Counted from the stretch's first letter, positions 8,861 to 16,973 are shown. The stretch is 36,767 nt of DNA from M3007 sp040080915 (GCA_040080915.1 JBEBHD010000024.1:1-36767); one strand, 5' to 3'. Numbers and translations are program-made. Notes: generated from the letters alone by a model not told the origin.

Positions 8861-10186
8861 TTAGTGCGTACGCACTTTCTCCCACACATACTCTCCTATT
8901 GTGCGTCCGTTCAGCCTGCCGCCTTCGTTGCCGTTGCGGTAGTGAATACCTCCGAGGAGTCGGCTCAAGGCTGCCTGGTCGGAGGCTTCATAAAATGACT
9001 TAAACGTGCGGGGTTTCAAGCCAAACTCGACTTCGGTACTATCGGTAAACTCGAATGCGTCGCCGTACAACTTGGTCAGGATCGTGGCTGCTGCGGCTGA
9101 AGTGGTTGCGTGGCCGCTGGTGTGTTCGGGAAACGGTGGTGTTTCAATCAATGGGCGCCAATTTTCGTCAATATGCCGGTTGATGTACGTTTCGGGGCGC
9201 ACGAGGTTGCTGGTGAATTTTTCCGTCCAGCAACTGATAAACGCGTCGGCAAAGACCACGGAGACGAGCACATAGGTCTCGGCGGTCTTGGTTATCGGCG
9301 CATTGGCCTTGCGGCAAACCTGCCCGGCAATGTTGATCCAGTGGCCAGGCGGGCTAATTTTTTTTGTCGTAACCGTCAACCTGCCGGAGGACACGACCTC
9401 GAACGGGTTGTCGTCCCAGTACAAGGCCGTTTCGCGGTCGGCATCACCGATTGTTTTTCCGATCTGGTACACCTCGAAAGCGGCTTTATAAAAAGCGCTG
9501 GCTGTGTCCTCACTGAACGGAACGGGTGGTATGGGCGGAAACTGCCGCGCGGAGTCCATCACCCACGGGCGCACGCGCGTCCAGTACGGCTCAAGGGCAT
9601 CCGCGTTTTGCGGAGGCGTGGGTATCCAACGACTGGGGTCTTTTACCGTGATCGTGTATTTGGGCAGGCTGCGGATTTGTGCGTAGTTATCGGTTTTGGC
9701 CCAAGCCAAAATATGTGCGGCCACGGCTTCTCCATACGCAATGGAGCGGTCATACACGTCTTGCGGTATTCCCATGGCTTCAAATTCCTGAAAAATATCC
9801 TCTTTCAGATCATCCATACTGGCTTCGGAAAAAATCAACTGTTTGCCCACTTTCATCAAGGCAGCGGTGGAAGCCAAAGGGTAGCAGTATTCTTTTCCAG
9901 CCTCTGGTTTTGGGCCTTCAGTAAGTCCGTTCAGTTGACCTGCCAACGACCGTTGCTCAGGGTACCCGGGAATCAGAGCTTCGTAGGCAGCCACAGTCGT
10001 GTAGGCGAAAATGCGGGAGGAAACGGGCGGTGAAAAATTGTCGTGGCGCAGTATCTCAATGATTCGGCGCATGCCCCGATGCAAAACTTCGGGATTTTCC
10101 GCTTCTTCTTTGTTGGAGCAGGAAACGGCACCAAGGGCGATCAAGGCCCAACCAATGATTGAGGCCAGGGTAGTCGTTTTGTTCAT
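8861..10186 (-). CDS. Vanadium haloperoxidase-like lipoprotein
   Basis: 441 residues, PAP2/vanadium-dependent haloperoxidase superfamily. The start at 10186 gives a lipoprotein signal (IGWALIALGAVSC, Cys at about 23), so the enzyme should be membrane-anchored in the periplasm or at the surface. The vanadate/phosphate-binding motifs are readable: motif 1 KX6RP (Lys323, Arg330), motif 2 TSGH (His359) and motif 3 SRX5H (Arg409, His415). The acidic residue often found four after the last histidine is Gly419 here. Members may be haloperoxidases, acid phosphatases or inactive, and sequence alone does not separate these. The gene is convergent with the small lipoprotein and divergent from the choice-of-anchor-B gene. 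Confidence 0.88.
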   Translation of the reverse strand: MNKTTTLASIIGWALIALGAVSCSNKEEAENPEVLHRGMRRIIEILRHDNFSPPVSSRIFAYTTVAAYEALIPGYPEQRSLAGQLNGLTEGPKPEAGKEYCYPLASTAALMKVGKQLIFSEASMDDLKEDIFQEFEAMGIPQDVYDRSIAYGEAVAAHILAWAKTDNYAQIRSLPKYTITVKDPSRWIPTPPQNADALEPYWTRVRPWVMDSARQFPPIPPVPFSEDTASAFYKAAFEVYQIGKTIGDADRETALYWDDNPFEVVSSGRLTVTTKKISPPGHWINIAGQVCRKANAPITKTAETYVLVSVVFADAFISCWTEKFTSNLVRPETYINRHIDENWRPLIETPPFPEHTSGHATTSAAAATILTKLYGDAFEFTDSTEVEFGLKPRTFKSFYEASDQAALSRLLGGIHYRNGNEGGRLNGRTIGEYVWEKVRTH

Positions 10187-10342
10187 GGTGAGCAAGAATG
10201 TTTTTTCGTTCAGTAGAAACCGCAAAGGTCTCAAAAGCGCCCGGAAACCGGTTAAGCCGAGGCATAGATTTTAATTTTGGTCGGCGATGATCTTAATCCT
10301 TCTTAGTCCTTATCCGGCGGTTCTTAGCATTGCCCTCCTCAG

Positions 10343-10350
10343 TACCTTTG
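10343..10350 (+). promoter_or_regulatory. -7 box TACCTTTG before the anchor-B gene
   Basis: A TAnnTTTG match 44 bp upstream of the ATG at 10395. It lies inside the longer open frame that begins at 10287, which argues for the later start. No matching -33 element is seen. Confidence 0.4.
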
Positions 10351-10394
10351 CCCTGCTACAAACAAAATACACACTACTACTTAACACAAAAATT

Positions 10395-11768
10395 ATGCTC
10401 AAGAACATTTTACTCCTGTTTTCCCTGATATTTGTCACGAACCTGCTTGCCCAGGACTCCCTCAACATGATCCGATTGGCCCGCTGGGACGACGACTCGC
10501 TACCCATCGCTGATCCCAACGATTTACGAGTCCAGTACAGCGGCTGCTGGGGTTTGGCCGTGAACGGCCACGAGTACGCCATACTCGGTGGCGCGCGTCA
10601 TGTACTCATTTTTGATATCACAACGCCCACCAGCCCGCAACTCGTGAAAACATTCGAGGGTAAGACGAATACTGTCTGGCGCGAGTTCAAGTCGTACAAA
10701 AATCGCGTCTATGGCGTGTCGGATCAAACAAATGAAGGCATGATGATCTTCGATTTTTCCAATGCACCGGATTCCATCACACGGACGTATTACAGCAACC
10801 AACTTTTTTCCAGCGCTCATACCATCACGCTTGATACCACCTCTGGCCGCATTTACCTGAATGGTTCTTCTTCAAAACTCAAAATCTTGGATGTGAGCCA
10901 AAATCCGGATAAACCCGTACTACTTTCCAATCTTACCGTAACGGGCGGCTACATCCATGATTCATACGTACGCGGTGACACCGTATACGCCTCTTCCGGT
11001 TTTGAGGGCTATTACATTTATGATTGTACGAACCCGGACACGGCCATCACACTGGCAAGTCTGGCGACCACCGGCGGCTACCACCACAACAATTGGCTAA
11101 GCATGGACGGGCGATATGCTTTTTGCACCGAGGAAATCCCGTCCGGCAGGCCGATTTTGGTTGTTGATTTACAAAACCTTGCCGATGCCAACATCGAAAT
11201 TGTCGGTTCGTTCCTCGACCCGGCACTGCCAGCAGGCATGAATAATGCTATTCCGCACAATGTGTACATCAAAGACAACCTCCTGTTCGATTCTCAGTAC
11301 GAGGACGGCCTTTTGGTGTACAACATCAGTGATCCGCTTGCTCCGAAGTTGGTCGCCTTTTACGATACGCACCCCGAGAACACCCAGTACAACACCTACT
11401 ATGGCAATTGGGGCAATTACCCTTGGCTGCCCTCGGGCACCATTATTGCGAGCGACATGCAAAACGGGTTGCAATTGTTGAAACTGACTTCCGGCTCAAC
11501 AGGGGAGCACTCCCCTACCCTGCTGCCCTCCGTGCAGGTTTTCCCCAACCCGGTCAGTGATTACCTGAGCATCCAACACCTCGGCGGCCCATCCATCGCC
11601 GGTGTGCAAGTAGTGAACATGACCGGGCAGGTTGTGGCCAATCAGTTGTGGCCGGTTGGAGGAACTGAAATCCGATTCCAGGTTGGTCATCTGCCCATGG
11701 GCTTGTACTTTGTCGAGGCGCACGGTGCCAACGGATCCATTGTTTCGAAAAAGGTTATCGTAGAATAA
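10395..11768 (+). CDS. Choice-of-anchor B family protein with T9SS tail
   Basis: A 457-residue secreted protein. A signal peptide (MLKNILLLFSLIFVTNLLAQ) leads into LVIVP-repeat-like beta-propeller sequence at about 40-365, with repeated blades such as VLIFDITTPTSPQLV, LKILDVSQNPDKPVL and LLVYNISDPLAPKLV. HNVYIKDNLLF and SDMQNGLQLL are signatures I associate with the choice-of-anchor B family. The last 75 or so residues form a T9SS sorting domain (VFPNPVSDYLSIQ, GLYFVEAHG). The biochemical role of the family is unknown, and surface display is the inferred location. A terminator follows at 11803. The earlier frame from 10287 encodes no signal peptide and contains a promoter box. Confidence 0.88.
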   Translation: MLKNILLLFSLIFVTNLLAQDSLNMIRLARWDDDSLPIADPNDLRVQYSGCWGLAVNGHEYAILGGARHVLIFDITTPTSPQLVKTFEGKTNTVWREFKSYKNRVYGVSDQTNEGMMIFDFSNAPDSITRTYYSNQLFSSAHTITLDTTSGRIYLNGSSSKLKILDVSQNPDKPVLLSNLTVTGGYIHDSYVRGDTVYASSGFEGYYIYDCTNPDTAITLASLATTGGYHHNNWLSMDGRYAFCTEEIPSGRPILVVDLQNLADANIEIVGSFLDPALPAGMNNAIPHNVYIKDNLLFDSQYEDGLLVYNISDPLAPKLVAFYDTHPENTQYNTYYGNWGNYPWLPSGTIIASDMQNGLQLLKLTSGSTGEHSPTLLPSVQVFPNPVSDYLSIQHLGGPSIAGVQVVNMTGQVVANQLWPVGGTEIRFQVGHLPMGLYFVEAHGANGSIVSKKVIVE

Positions 11769-11802
11769 AAAGGGGGGATTAATTTCGATTGCCCCATAAA
11801 TA

Positions 11803-11845
11803 GAACCGGCCACGCATGTTGTGCGCAGCCGGTTCGTTGTTTTCT
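11803..11845 (+). terminator. Intrinsic terminator after the anchor-B gene
   Basis: The arms gaaccggc (11803-11810) and gccggttc (11828-11835) are exact complements around a 17-nt loop that can itself pair. A T-rich tail (gttgttttct) follows. Confidence 0.75.
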
Positions 11846-11885
11846 AACAGTATGTCGGTAAATCAAATTCGTGCAGATGAAAGCA

Positions 11886-12061
11886 GAAAAAAACAGCCCT
11901 CCGCCCTTTCTCATTTGAAAGGGCCGGAGGGCCCCCGCCTTCGGTTTACTCGTTCCGGCCATTGGAAGACAGCCGGATTTTATCTTTTGCCCAATTTAGA
12001 GGGTGGGCATCTGTGGTGTCAATTTGTTTGCAGCCTTGCTCTTGTGCCGCTGCGTTAATTA
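11886..12061 (-). ncRNA. Candidate small noncoding RNA (~176 nt)
   Basis: A free-standing minus-strand transcription unit with no credible reading frame. A full promoter at 12068-12097 is followed by about 130 nt with three possible hairpins: gcagc/gctgc near the 5' end, gccc/gggc around 11998-12017, and ccggc/gccgg around 11955-11980. A strong terminator with seven U residues closes it at 11887-11932. The region upstream of the promoter (12098-12180) is AT-rich, as at strong promoters. I do not recognise the RNA. It does not show the landmarks of tmRNA, SRP RNA or RNase P RNA. It could be an unlisted 6S-like or regulatory RNA. Confidence 0.45.
11887..11932 (-). terminator. Strong minus-strand intrinsic terminator
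   Basis: The 15-16 bp arms at 11896-11910 and 11917-11932 pair fully except for one bulged base, across a 6-nt loop (tcattt). Read on the minus strand, the hairpin is followed by tg and then seven T (11893-11887). It would end the candidate RNA and any readthrough from the GT9 gene. Confidence 0.88.
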
Positions 12062-12067
12062 CGGGGA

Positions 12068-12097
12068 CAAATATATGACACTTTTTCCACTTGCAAA
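12068..12097 (-). promoter_or_regulatory. Promoter TTTG-N18-TATATTTG
   Basis: On the minus strand, TTTG (12097-12094), an 18-bp spacer and TATATTTG (12075-12068) match the Bacteroidota -33/-7 consensus completely. Transcription would start near 12061. No gene follows before the terminator at 11887-11932, which is the basis for the noncoding RNA call. Confidence 0.7.
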
Positions 12098-12289
12098 TTT
12101 TTTAAACCGTTTTCTTGAAAAAAAATACCGTTCCCTTAAAAATCAGCACATATCTGAATTTGAAAAAACGTGTAAGAATTGAGTCTTTGCAAGTAAAAAG
12201 CGGCCTTTCGACTGCGAATGCCGTCGAAGTCACTGGCTCAAACCAATCGAGTGAAAAATTTCTTTGGCAACTGCCAACGTGAAAAAAAA

Positions 12290-13285
12290 TCAAGCAGGAA
12301 TGGGAAACAAATCGGCTCGAATTGTCTCCGCACAAGCAAAATGGTCTTGCGGGCAGGCTCGGTACCCATGCAGACCGCACGGGCGGCATGTCAAGTGTTG
12401 ATCGGTTTCGACAACAACCCGTCTTTCTGACAACGGTGTAAACCCGAAAATCGGCACAGTGGAGCAGAAAACGGCTGTAGTGGGCGCATTCACCGCAGAG
12501 GCGATGTGCATGGGAGCCGAGTCGTTTACATAGTTCATTGCAGCGTCGCGCATCAGTGCCGCCGACTCCAAAAAACTCAGGCGGCCAGCCAGGTTTTGGA
12601 TGTTCGGGCGCTTGACTGCCTGAGCAATCTGCTCGCAAGCCTCAACATCGTCCGGCCCACCGAGGAGAAACACCGCGCAGTTCTGAGGTAAGCGCTCGAT
12701 AAGCTCCAGCCATTTGTGCGCAGGGAACTGTTTGGTGTGCCACACCGAGGTGGGAGCGATGCAGACGTAGCGCCCATCCACCGGGACAAACGTCCGAGCC
12801 TTGGCTGTATCTTCCTTCGTGGGGTACAAGCGCGGCATTTCAAAGGACTTGTCCGTCAGGTGTTCGATCAGGCTCAGATTGCGCTCCACCTCGTGTAGCG
12901 GACGATCTTTCGTTCCAAACGCATGGGGCACACGCTGCCTGAAAAGCCGTGAAAGCGGGTTTTTTTGAAAACCGATGGTGTGGCGGGCACCACAAAAAAC
13001 TGTAACCAATCCCGATGCAGGAAACCGGTGGCAATTGACCGCCCAATCGTACCGTTCTTGGCGCAGGGCAAGTATCAGCCGCAAAAGTCCTCTGTATTTT
13101 TCCTTTTTTTTGTCCCAAACCCACACCCGTCGGATATAGGGATCGTTGTCAAGCAACCGCTCGTTTCCCTTTCGGAGCAAAAAATCAATTTCCGCTTCCG
13201 GAAAAAACCGGCGCAGTTTTTCCACTATCGGAGTGGCCAACACGACATCGCCGATGAAGGCGGTTTGAATGATGAGAAAACGCAT
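12290..13285 (-). CDS. Glycosyltransferase family 9, heptosyltransferase-like
   Basis: A 331-residue cytoplasmic GT-B glycosyltransferase of family 9, the family of ADP-heptose:LPS heptosyltransferases. It would add a sugar to the lipid A-core or a related surface glycan. The start at 13285 gives the typical N-terminus MRFLIIQTAFIGDVVLATP (GD as the acceptor-side base motif in this family). The C-terminal nucleotide-sugar half carries APTSVWHTKQFPAHKW, LLGGPDDVEACEQIA and VNDSAPMHIASAVNAPTTAVF, the family donor-site signatures. The true donor could be a sugar other than heptose. It starts 38 bp after the kinase-like gene with no promoter between, so the two are probably one operon. Confidence 0.9.
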   Translation of the reverse strand: MRFLIIQTAFIGDVVLATPIVEKLRRFFPEAEIDFLLRKGNERLLDNDPYIRRVWVWDKKKEKYRGLLRLILALRQERYDWAVNCHRFPASGLVTVFCGARHTIGFQKNPLSRLFRQRVPHAFGTKDRPLHEVERNLSLIEHLTDKSFEMPRLYPTKEDTAKARTFVPVDGRYVCIAPTSVWHTKQFPAHKWLELIERLPQNCAVFLLGGPDDVEACEQIAQAVKRPNIQNLAGRLSFLESAALMRDAAMNYVNDSAPMHIASAVNAPTTAVFCSTVPIFGFTPLSERRVVVETDQHLTCRPCGLHGYRACPQDHFACAETIRADLFPIPA

Positions 13286-13323
13286 GGCGGCTGTTAGAGA
13301 GGACGCAAATACAAGTTGCACCC

Positions 13324-14352
13324 CTACTGTCTGGGAAATTCTAATCGGGAAGGGATTTCGGTCGAATCAGCGGAAAGCGCCTCAAAAAAAATGTCCAAAT
13401 ATCTGGTCATCTCCTCAGCCGCCCTTGTGGGCAGGAATTGATTTTTGCACTCCTCGTAGAGTGCTGTTTTAGCCTCGAAGATTTTTTGCTTGGCGCGTTG
13501 AAGCGCTTCAGAGGCGATTCCGTAGTCCATCAGGCAGCGGTCAAGCACGGATCGAATTTTGCACTCCGAATTGGGCGATGAGTACGGTGCAGCTACCAAG
13601 CCCGAAAAGTCGAAATCGTATGGAATCGCTCTCAACCCGTCGCCACTTGGCGGTTGGATGAGCATGACGTTTCGACAAGAATTCAGGTCCCAATCCGTGT
13701 TTCCAACCAAGTACTGAAACAAGATCATAAGCGCCACTTGGTCTGCGTGCATGCGGTCAAGTTTGATACCCCATTCTTGTAAAACGGTACCTGACAATCG
13801 TCCTGAAACTTCTTCTTCATGCTCGACCAGCATGGCCAGCATTTTTTGCGGACGCTTTTTTGCCTTGTCCTTGAGTTGTATGCGCACCAATCGGGCGCGA
13901 ACGCAGTAGCCCGGACTTAGTTTTTCGAACATCCGGTATGCCAGATATTCCCGCACGATGAGTGTTTCATCAGCCTCCTTGCTGGCACAGGGCAACACGA
14001 GTTTGGCCTCGTTCATCGTGTCCATCTGCGCTTGCTCAAGCCCGGTTTTGACGAATTTCAGTTTGATCGGCGGTATTTCGCAGCGCCTGCGGCGAAACTT
14101 CCCGCGCGTACGCACTTCGAGTTCAAAGGTATGGCCGGACTCATCTGTCAGTGTAGCCGACAGGTATTCGGCTTTTTTTCGGTTTTGCAGCAGGGCGGCC
14201 ATATCCAGGTTGAGTTGGATTTTTGCACCTTCCTCCTTGGTCAGGTGTTCGAACACAGTGAGCTGCTTGGTCAAAACGACCTGCCCAAACATGGACACTG
14301 ACGACAAGGTGACGAACGCGAGCACCCATGCCATTGCACAACATTTTCTCAT
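13324..14352 (-). CDS. Secreted CotH/kinase-like hypothetical protein
   Basis: 342 residues. The start at 14352 gives a signal peptide (MRKCCAMAWVLAFVTLSSVSMFGQ). A promoter box at 14377-14384 lies inside the longer frame. The C-terminal half contains ILFQYLVGNTDWDLNSCRN and IPYDFDFSGLV, an arrangement like the catalytic-loop (NxDW..N) and metal-binding (DFD) motifs of CotH-type and other atypical kinases. The N-terminal half is basic (RTRGKFRRRRCEIPPIKL), also reminiscent of CotH proteins. I recall related hypothetical proteins in Bacteroidota with no assigned function. Its pairing with a GT9 gene hints at a periplasmic envelope role, but that is inference. Confidence 0.7.
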   Translation of the reverse strand: MRKCCAMAWVLAFVTLSSVSMFGQVVLTKQLTVFEHLTKEEGAKIQLNLDMAALLQNRKKAEYLSATLTDESGHTFELEVRTRGKFRRRRCEIPPIKLKFVKTGLEQAQMDTMNEAKLVLPCASKEADETLIVREYLAYRMFEKLSPGYCVRARLVRIQLKDKAKKRPQKMLAMLVEHEEEVSGRLSGTVLQEWGIKLDRMHADQVALMILFQYLVGNTDWDLNSCRNVMLIQPPSGDGLRAIPYDFDFSGLVAAPYSSPNSECKIRSVLDRCLMDYGIASEALQRAKQKIFEAKTALYEECKNQFLPTRAAEEMTRYLDIFFEALSADSTEIPSRLEFPRQ

Positions 14353-14376
14353 AAAAGCAAGCTGATTTGGTAGGCG

Positions 14377-14384
14377 CAAATGTA
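14377..14384 (-). promoter_or_regulatory. -7 box TACATTTG before the kinase-like gene
   Basis: A TAnnTTTG match on the minus strand, 24 bp upstream of the ATG at 14352. No -33 TTG is seen at the expected spacing. It would drive the kinase-like gene and GT9. Confidence 0.4.
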
Positions 14385-14425
14385 GGTAAGTGTAGCAGCA
14401 CACAGCTGGGCATTTTTTTTGACTA

Positions 14426-14500
14426 CAAAGGCGCAGAGATGCAGAGGGTTTAAATATTTGATTTTCAGAAAAATAAACCCTCTGCGTCTCTGCGCCTTTG
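14426..14500. repeat. 27-bp palindrome with word-repeat arms
   Basis: The arms 14426-14452 and 14474-14500 are reverse complements with one mismatch in 27 bp. The arm carries the word cgcagaga followed by gcagagg. The same word family builds the palindrome at 36256-36335 (14 of 17 bases shared in the core). A T-run precedes it on the plus strand and no U-tract follows on either strand, so it is not an intrinsic terminator. Confidence 0.88.
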
Positions 14501-14529
14501 CGGTAATCTTGAAATGATTTCAAAAAAAA

Positions 14530-14560
14530 TTTGCCAGTGCATAGTGTGCGCATATCTTTG
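14530..14560 (+). promoter_or_regulatory. Promoter TTTG-N19-TATCTTTG of tRNA-Leu
   Basis: TTTG (14530-14533), exactly 19 bp, then TATCTTTG (14553-14560): a full match to the Bacteroidota consensus. The predicted start near 14566 leaves a leader of about 20 nt before the tRNA at 14586. Confidence 0.8.
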
Positions 14561-14585
14561 CCCCCGCTTCTGAAAACGCACCTCT

Positions 14586-14669
14586 GCGGGAATGGCGGAA
14601 TTGGTAGACGCACACGTTTCAGGGGCGTGCGCCTTCACGGGCATGCGAGTTCGAGTCTCGCTTCCCGCA
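14586..14669 (+). tRNA. tRNA-Leu (anticodon CAG)
   Basis: The acceptor arms gcgggaa (14586-14592) and ttcccgc (14662-14668) pair perfectly. The D-arm contains the usual ggcggaattggtagacgc sequence of class II leucine tRNAs. The anticodon stem CACGT/GCGTG holds the loop TTCAGGG, giving anticodon CAG, and a long variable arm and a T-arm (GCGAG-TTCGAGT-CTCGC) follow. CCA is not encoded. It has its own promoter and is followed directly by a terminator hairpin, so it is a single-gene unit. Confidence 0.96.
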
Positions 14670-14672
14670 CAC

Positions 14673-14720
14673 AACGAAAACGGGTTTCCCAATCACTTGG
14701 GGAACCCGTTTTTCGTTACG
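14673..14720. terminator. Terminator between tRNA-Leu and pruA
   Basis: The arms at 14673-14690 and 14699-14716 (aacgaaaacgggtt and aacccgtttttcgtt cores) pair with one bulge. A T-rich 3' arm is present in both orientations, so it may serve the tRNA from the left and pruA from the right. Confidence 0.75.
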
Positions 14721-14778
14721 CTAAAAGGTTTCTGGTTTTTTGTCACCCTGCAAGGGGGCTGGCTGGTTAGATTCCTCA

Positions 14779-16410
14779 CTACGGTTCTTGCAGGAACGGA
14801 TACCGATACTCTACCGGCGGTACGAAGTTTTCCTTGATAGTCCTTGGCGACAACCAGCGGTACATATTCAGCATGGAACCGGCCTTGTCGTTGGTACCCG
14901 ATGCACGTCCGCCCCCAAAGGGCTGCTGCCCGACTACCGCGCCGGTAGGCTTGTCGTTGATGTAATAGTTGCCCGCAGCATGACGCAACTTTTGGTCGGC
15001 CAACGCGAGTGCGGCCTTGTCTTGCGAAAATACTGCTCCGGTAAGGGCATACGGCGAGGAGGTGTCCACGAGGTCGAGCGTTTCGGAAAAACGCTCGTCG
15101 TCGTACACATACACCGACAGCACCGGCCCGAATATTTCCTCGCACATCGTGACATAGTGCGGATCAGATGCTTCGATCACGGTCGGCTCGATGAAATATC
15201 CCTTGGATTTGTCAAAACCTCCACCAGCAATCACCTTCACCGTGTCGGATTGTTTGGCAGCAGCGATGTAAGCAGCAATTTTGTCGAACGCCTTGGCATC
15301 TATCACGGCGTTGAAGAAGTTGGTGAAATCTTCGGGGTCGCCCATTTTCATGTCGCGCAGATCGTCCAACAGGTATTTTTTTACTTCCGGCCAAATACTG
15401 CGCGGGATGTAGGCCCGCGAAGCGGCGGAGCATTTTTGCCCCTGAAACTCAAATGCGCCGCGAACGAGCGCCACAGCCACGGCTTTGGCATCGGCGGAAG
15501 CATGCGCCACCACGAAGTCCTTGCCTCCGGTTTCGCCCACAATGCGTGGGTAGGACTTGTACAGGGAGAGATTGGAGCCAATAGTTTTCCACAGCGACTG
15601 GAATACCCCCGTGCTGCCCGTGAAGTGCAGGCCCGCAAAATCGGGATGTGAGAAAACGATGTCGCCGATAGTCGCGCCGTCCACGTACACTAGGTTGACA
15701 ACACCGGGCGGCAAGCCTGCTTCTTCCAGAATTTCCATGATAACCGCAGCGGAATAAATCTGCGATTGTGCGGGTTTCCACACCGCTACGTTGCCCAGCA
15801 TGGCAGGAGCAGTGGGCAGGTTACCCGCGATGGAGGTAAAATTGAAGGGCGTGAGCGCAAAAACGAAGCCCTCCAACGGGCGCCAATCCGTCCTGTTCCA
15901 GGTATTGCGCACGCTGAGGGGCTGTTGTTTGTAGATTTCCTGCATGAACCAGGCGTTGTAGCGCCAAAAATCCACCAATTCGCACACACAGTCAATTTCC
16001 GCCTGGAACACGTTTTTGCTCTGACAAAGCATGGTGGCAGCGTTCATTTTGGCCCGGTACGGTCCGGCAAGCAGGTCGGCGGCTTTGAGGAAAATGGCAG
16101 CCCGGTCTTGCCACGGCATGGCCTCCCACGCCGGTTTGGCCTTCAGTGCGGCGGCAATTGCGTCGCGAATGTGGTCGGCAGTACCAACGGCATGATGGCC
16201 CAAGGTGTGAGCGAGATCGTGTGGGGGGCGGATCGCATTTTTTTTCTCTGTAAAAACGTGCCGCCCGCCAATGTACATGGGCACATCGCGGGGCGCAGAC
16301 TTCAGTTCAGCCAAGGTTTTCTTAAGGGAAATTTTCTCCGCCGACCCTGGTGCATAGTTCAGGATTGGCTCGTTTACGGGGTGCGGTACTTGAAAGATTG
16401 CGTCAGACAT
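14779..16410 (-). CDS. pruA: L-glutamate gamma-semialdehyde dehydrogenase
   Basis: A 543-residue cytoplasmic NAD-dependent enzyme (1-pyrroline-5-carboxylate dehydrogenase) that oxidises glutamate gamma-semialdehyde to glutamate, the second step of proline breakdown. It belongs to the ALDH4-type stand-alone branch (like the mitochondrial enzyme) and not to the bifunctional PutA. The catalytic pair is visible: Glu293 in GETGGKD and Cys327 in GQKCSA, 34 residues apart as in other aldehyde dehydrogenases. The cofactor-site sequence LTPFNFTSIAGNLP and HFTGSTGVF are also present. No proline dehydrogenase gene is in the window. The gene starts 38 bp after coaD, and the gap is filled by an 8-mer repeat array, so the two may be co-transcribed. 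Confidence 0.97.
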   Translation of the reverse strand: MSDAIFQVPHPVNEPILNYAPGSAEKISLKKTLAELKSAPRDVPMYIGGRHVFTEKKNAIRPPHDLAHTLGHHAVGTADHIRDAIAAALKAKPAWEAMPWQDRAAIFLKAADLLAGPYRAKMNAATMLCQSKNVFQAEIDCVCELVDFWRYNAWFMQEIYKQQPLSVRNTWNRTDWRPLEGFVFALTPFNFTSIAGNLPTAPAMLGNVAVWKPAQSQIYSAAVIMEILEEAGLPPGVVNLVYVDGATIGDIVFSHPDFAGLHFTGSTGVFQSLWKTIGSNLSLYKSYPRIVGETGGKDFVVAHASADAKAVAVALVRGAFEFQGQKCSAASRAYIPRSIWPEVKKYLLDDLRDMKMGDPEDFTNFFNAVIDAKAFDKIAAYIAAAKQSDTVKVIAGGGFDKSKGYFIEPTVIEASDPHYVTMCEEIFGPVLSVYVYDDERFSETLDLVDTSSPYALTGAVFSQDKAALALADQKLRHAAGNYYINDKPTGAVVGQQPFGGGRASGTNDKAGSMLNMYRWLSPRTIKENFVPPVEYRYPFLQEP

Positions 16411-16414
16411 TCGT

Positions 16415-16450
16415 CATTGAGCGATTGAGTGATGGAGTGATTGAGTGATT
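16415..16450. repeat. Tandem 8-mers (gagtgatt type) overlapping the coaD stop
   Basis: Successive variants of attgagtg/gagtgatt fill the gap between coaD and pruA. The minus-strand word aatcactcaatcactccat is repeated exactly at the actA-actB palindrome (32957-33001). The first bases of the array, read on the minus strand, form the TAA stop codon of coaD (16451-16449). Confidence 0.8.
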
Positions 16451-16907
16451 AGGGGATACGGATGTTTGGGGGGATGAAGGGAGTTGCGTCGCCGCCACCG
16501 AGGATGATTTCGCGGACAATGGTGCTGCTGATATGGGACATGTCCGGCTGAGCGATCAAAAATATCGTTTCAATGCCGCCGCCCACGATGTGGTTGATTT
16601 GGGAGATCGTTTTTTCATAGTCAAAGTCAGAGCCGTTGCGCAACCCGCGAAGCAGGTACTGGGCACCGATGTGCTGGCAATAATGGGCCGTCAGGTTTTG
16701 AAAATGCGCCACTTTCACCTTGGGATTGGAGCCGAAAACCTGTTGCAGCCATTCCAACCGTTGCTCCAGGGTGAACAGGTATTTTTTAGTGGTATTGACC
16801 CCAACCGCTACGACAATCTGATCGAAAAGCGGCTCGGCTCGCGCGACCAGATCAACGTGGCCGATGGTGATTGGGTCGAAAGACCCCGGAAACACGGCTA
16901 TTTTCAT
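16449..16907 (-). CDS. coaD: Phosphopantetheine adenylyltransferase
   Basis: A 152-residue cytoplasmic enzyme that transfers AMP from ATP to 4'-phosphopantetheine, giving dephospho-CoA, the penultimate step of CoA synthesis. It shows the nucleotidyltransferase motifs GSFDPITIGH (TxGH) near the N-terminus and ISSTIVRE near residues 127-134, with LLRGLRNGSDFDYE between. Length is typical of the family. The stop codon is provided by the start of a repeat array that fills the gap to pruA. The upstream neighbour is the divergent barrel gene at 17039, and no full promoter for coaD was recognised. Confidence 0.97.
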   Translation of the reverse strand: MKIAVFPGSFDPITIGHVDLVARAEPLFDQIVVAVGVNTTKKYLFTLEQRLEWLQQVFGSNPKVKVAHFQNLTAHYCQHIGAQYLLRGLRNGSDFDYEKTISQINHIVGGGIETIFLIAQPDMSHISSTIVREIILGGGDATPFIPPNIRIP

Positions 16908-16973
16908 GGGCGTGAAAATTGTCGGGCGAAGTTGAGGCTTTTCGGGTACTGTGCAAAGAAAATGGTTGCAGGC

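Noticed and set aside
14592..14837. Open frame starting MAELVDAHVSG
   Set aside because: It is the translation of tRNA-Leu and its terminator, a well-known artefact.
16415..16450. Possible CRISPR array (also at 1-35 and 32957-33001)
   Set aside because: Units of 7-8 bp without spacers and no cas genes; simple tandem words or palindromes.
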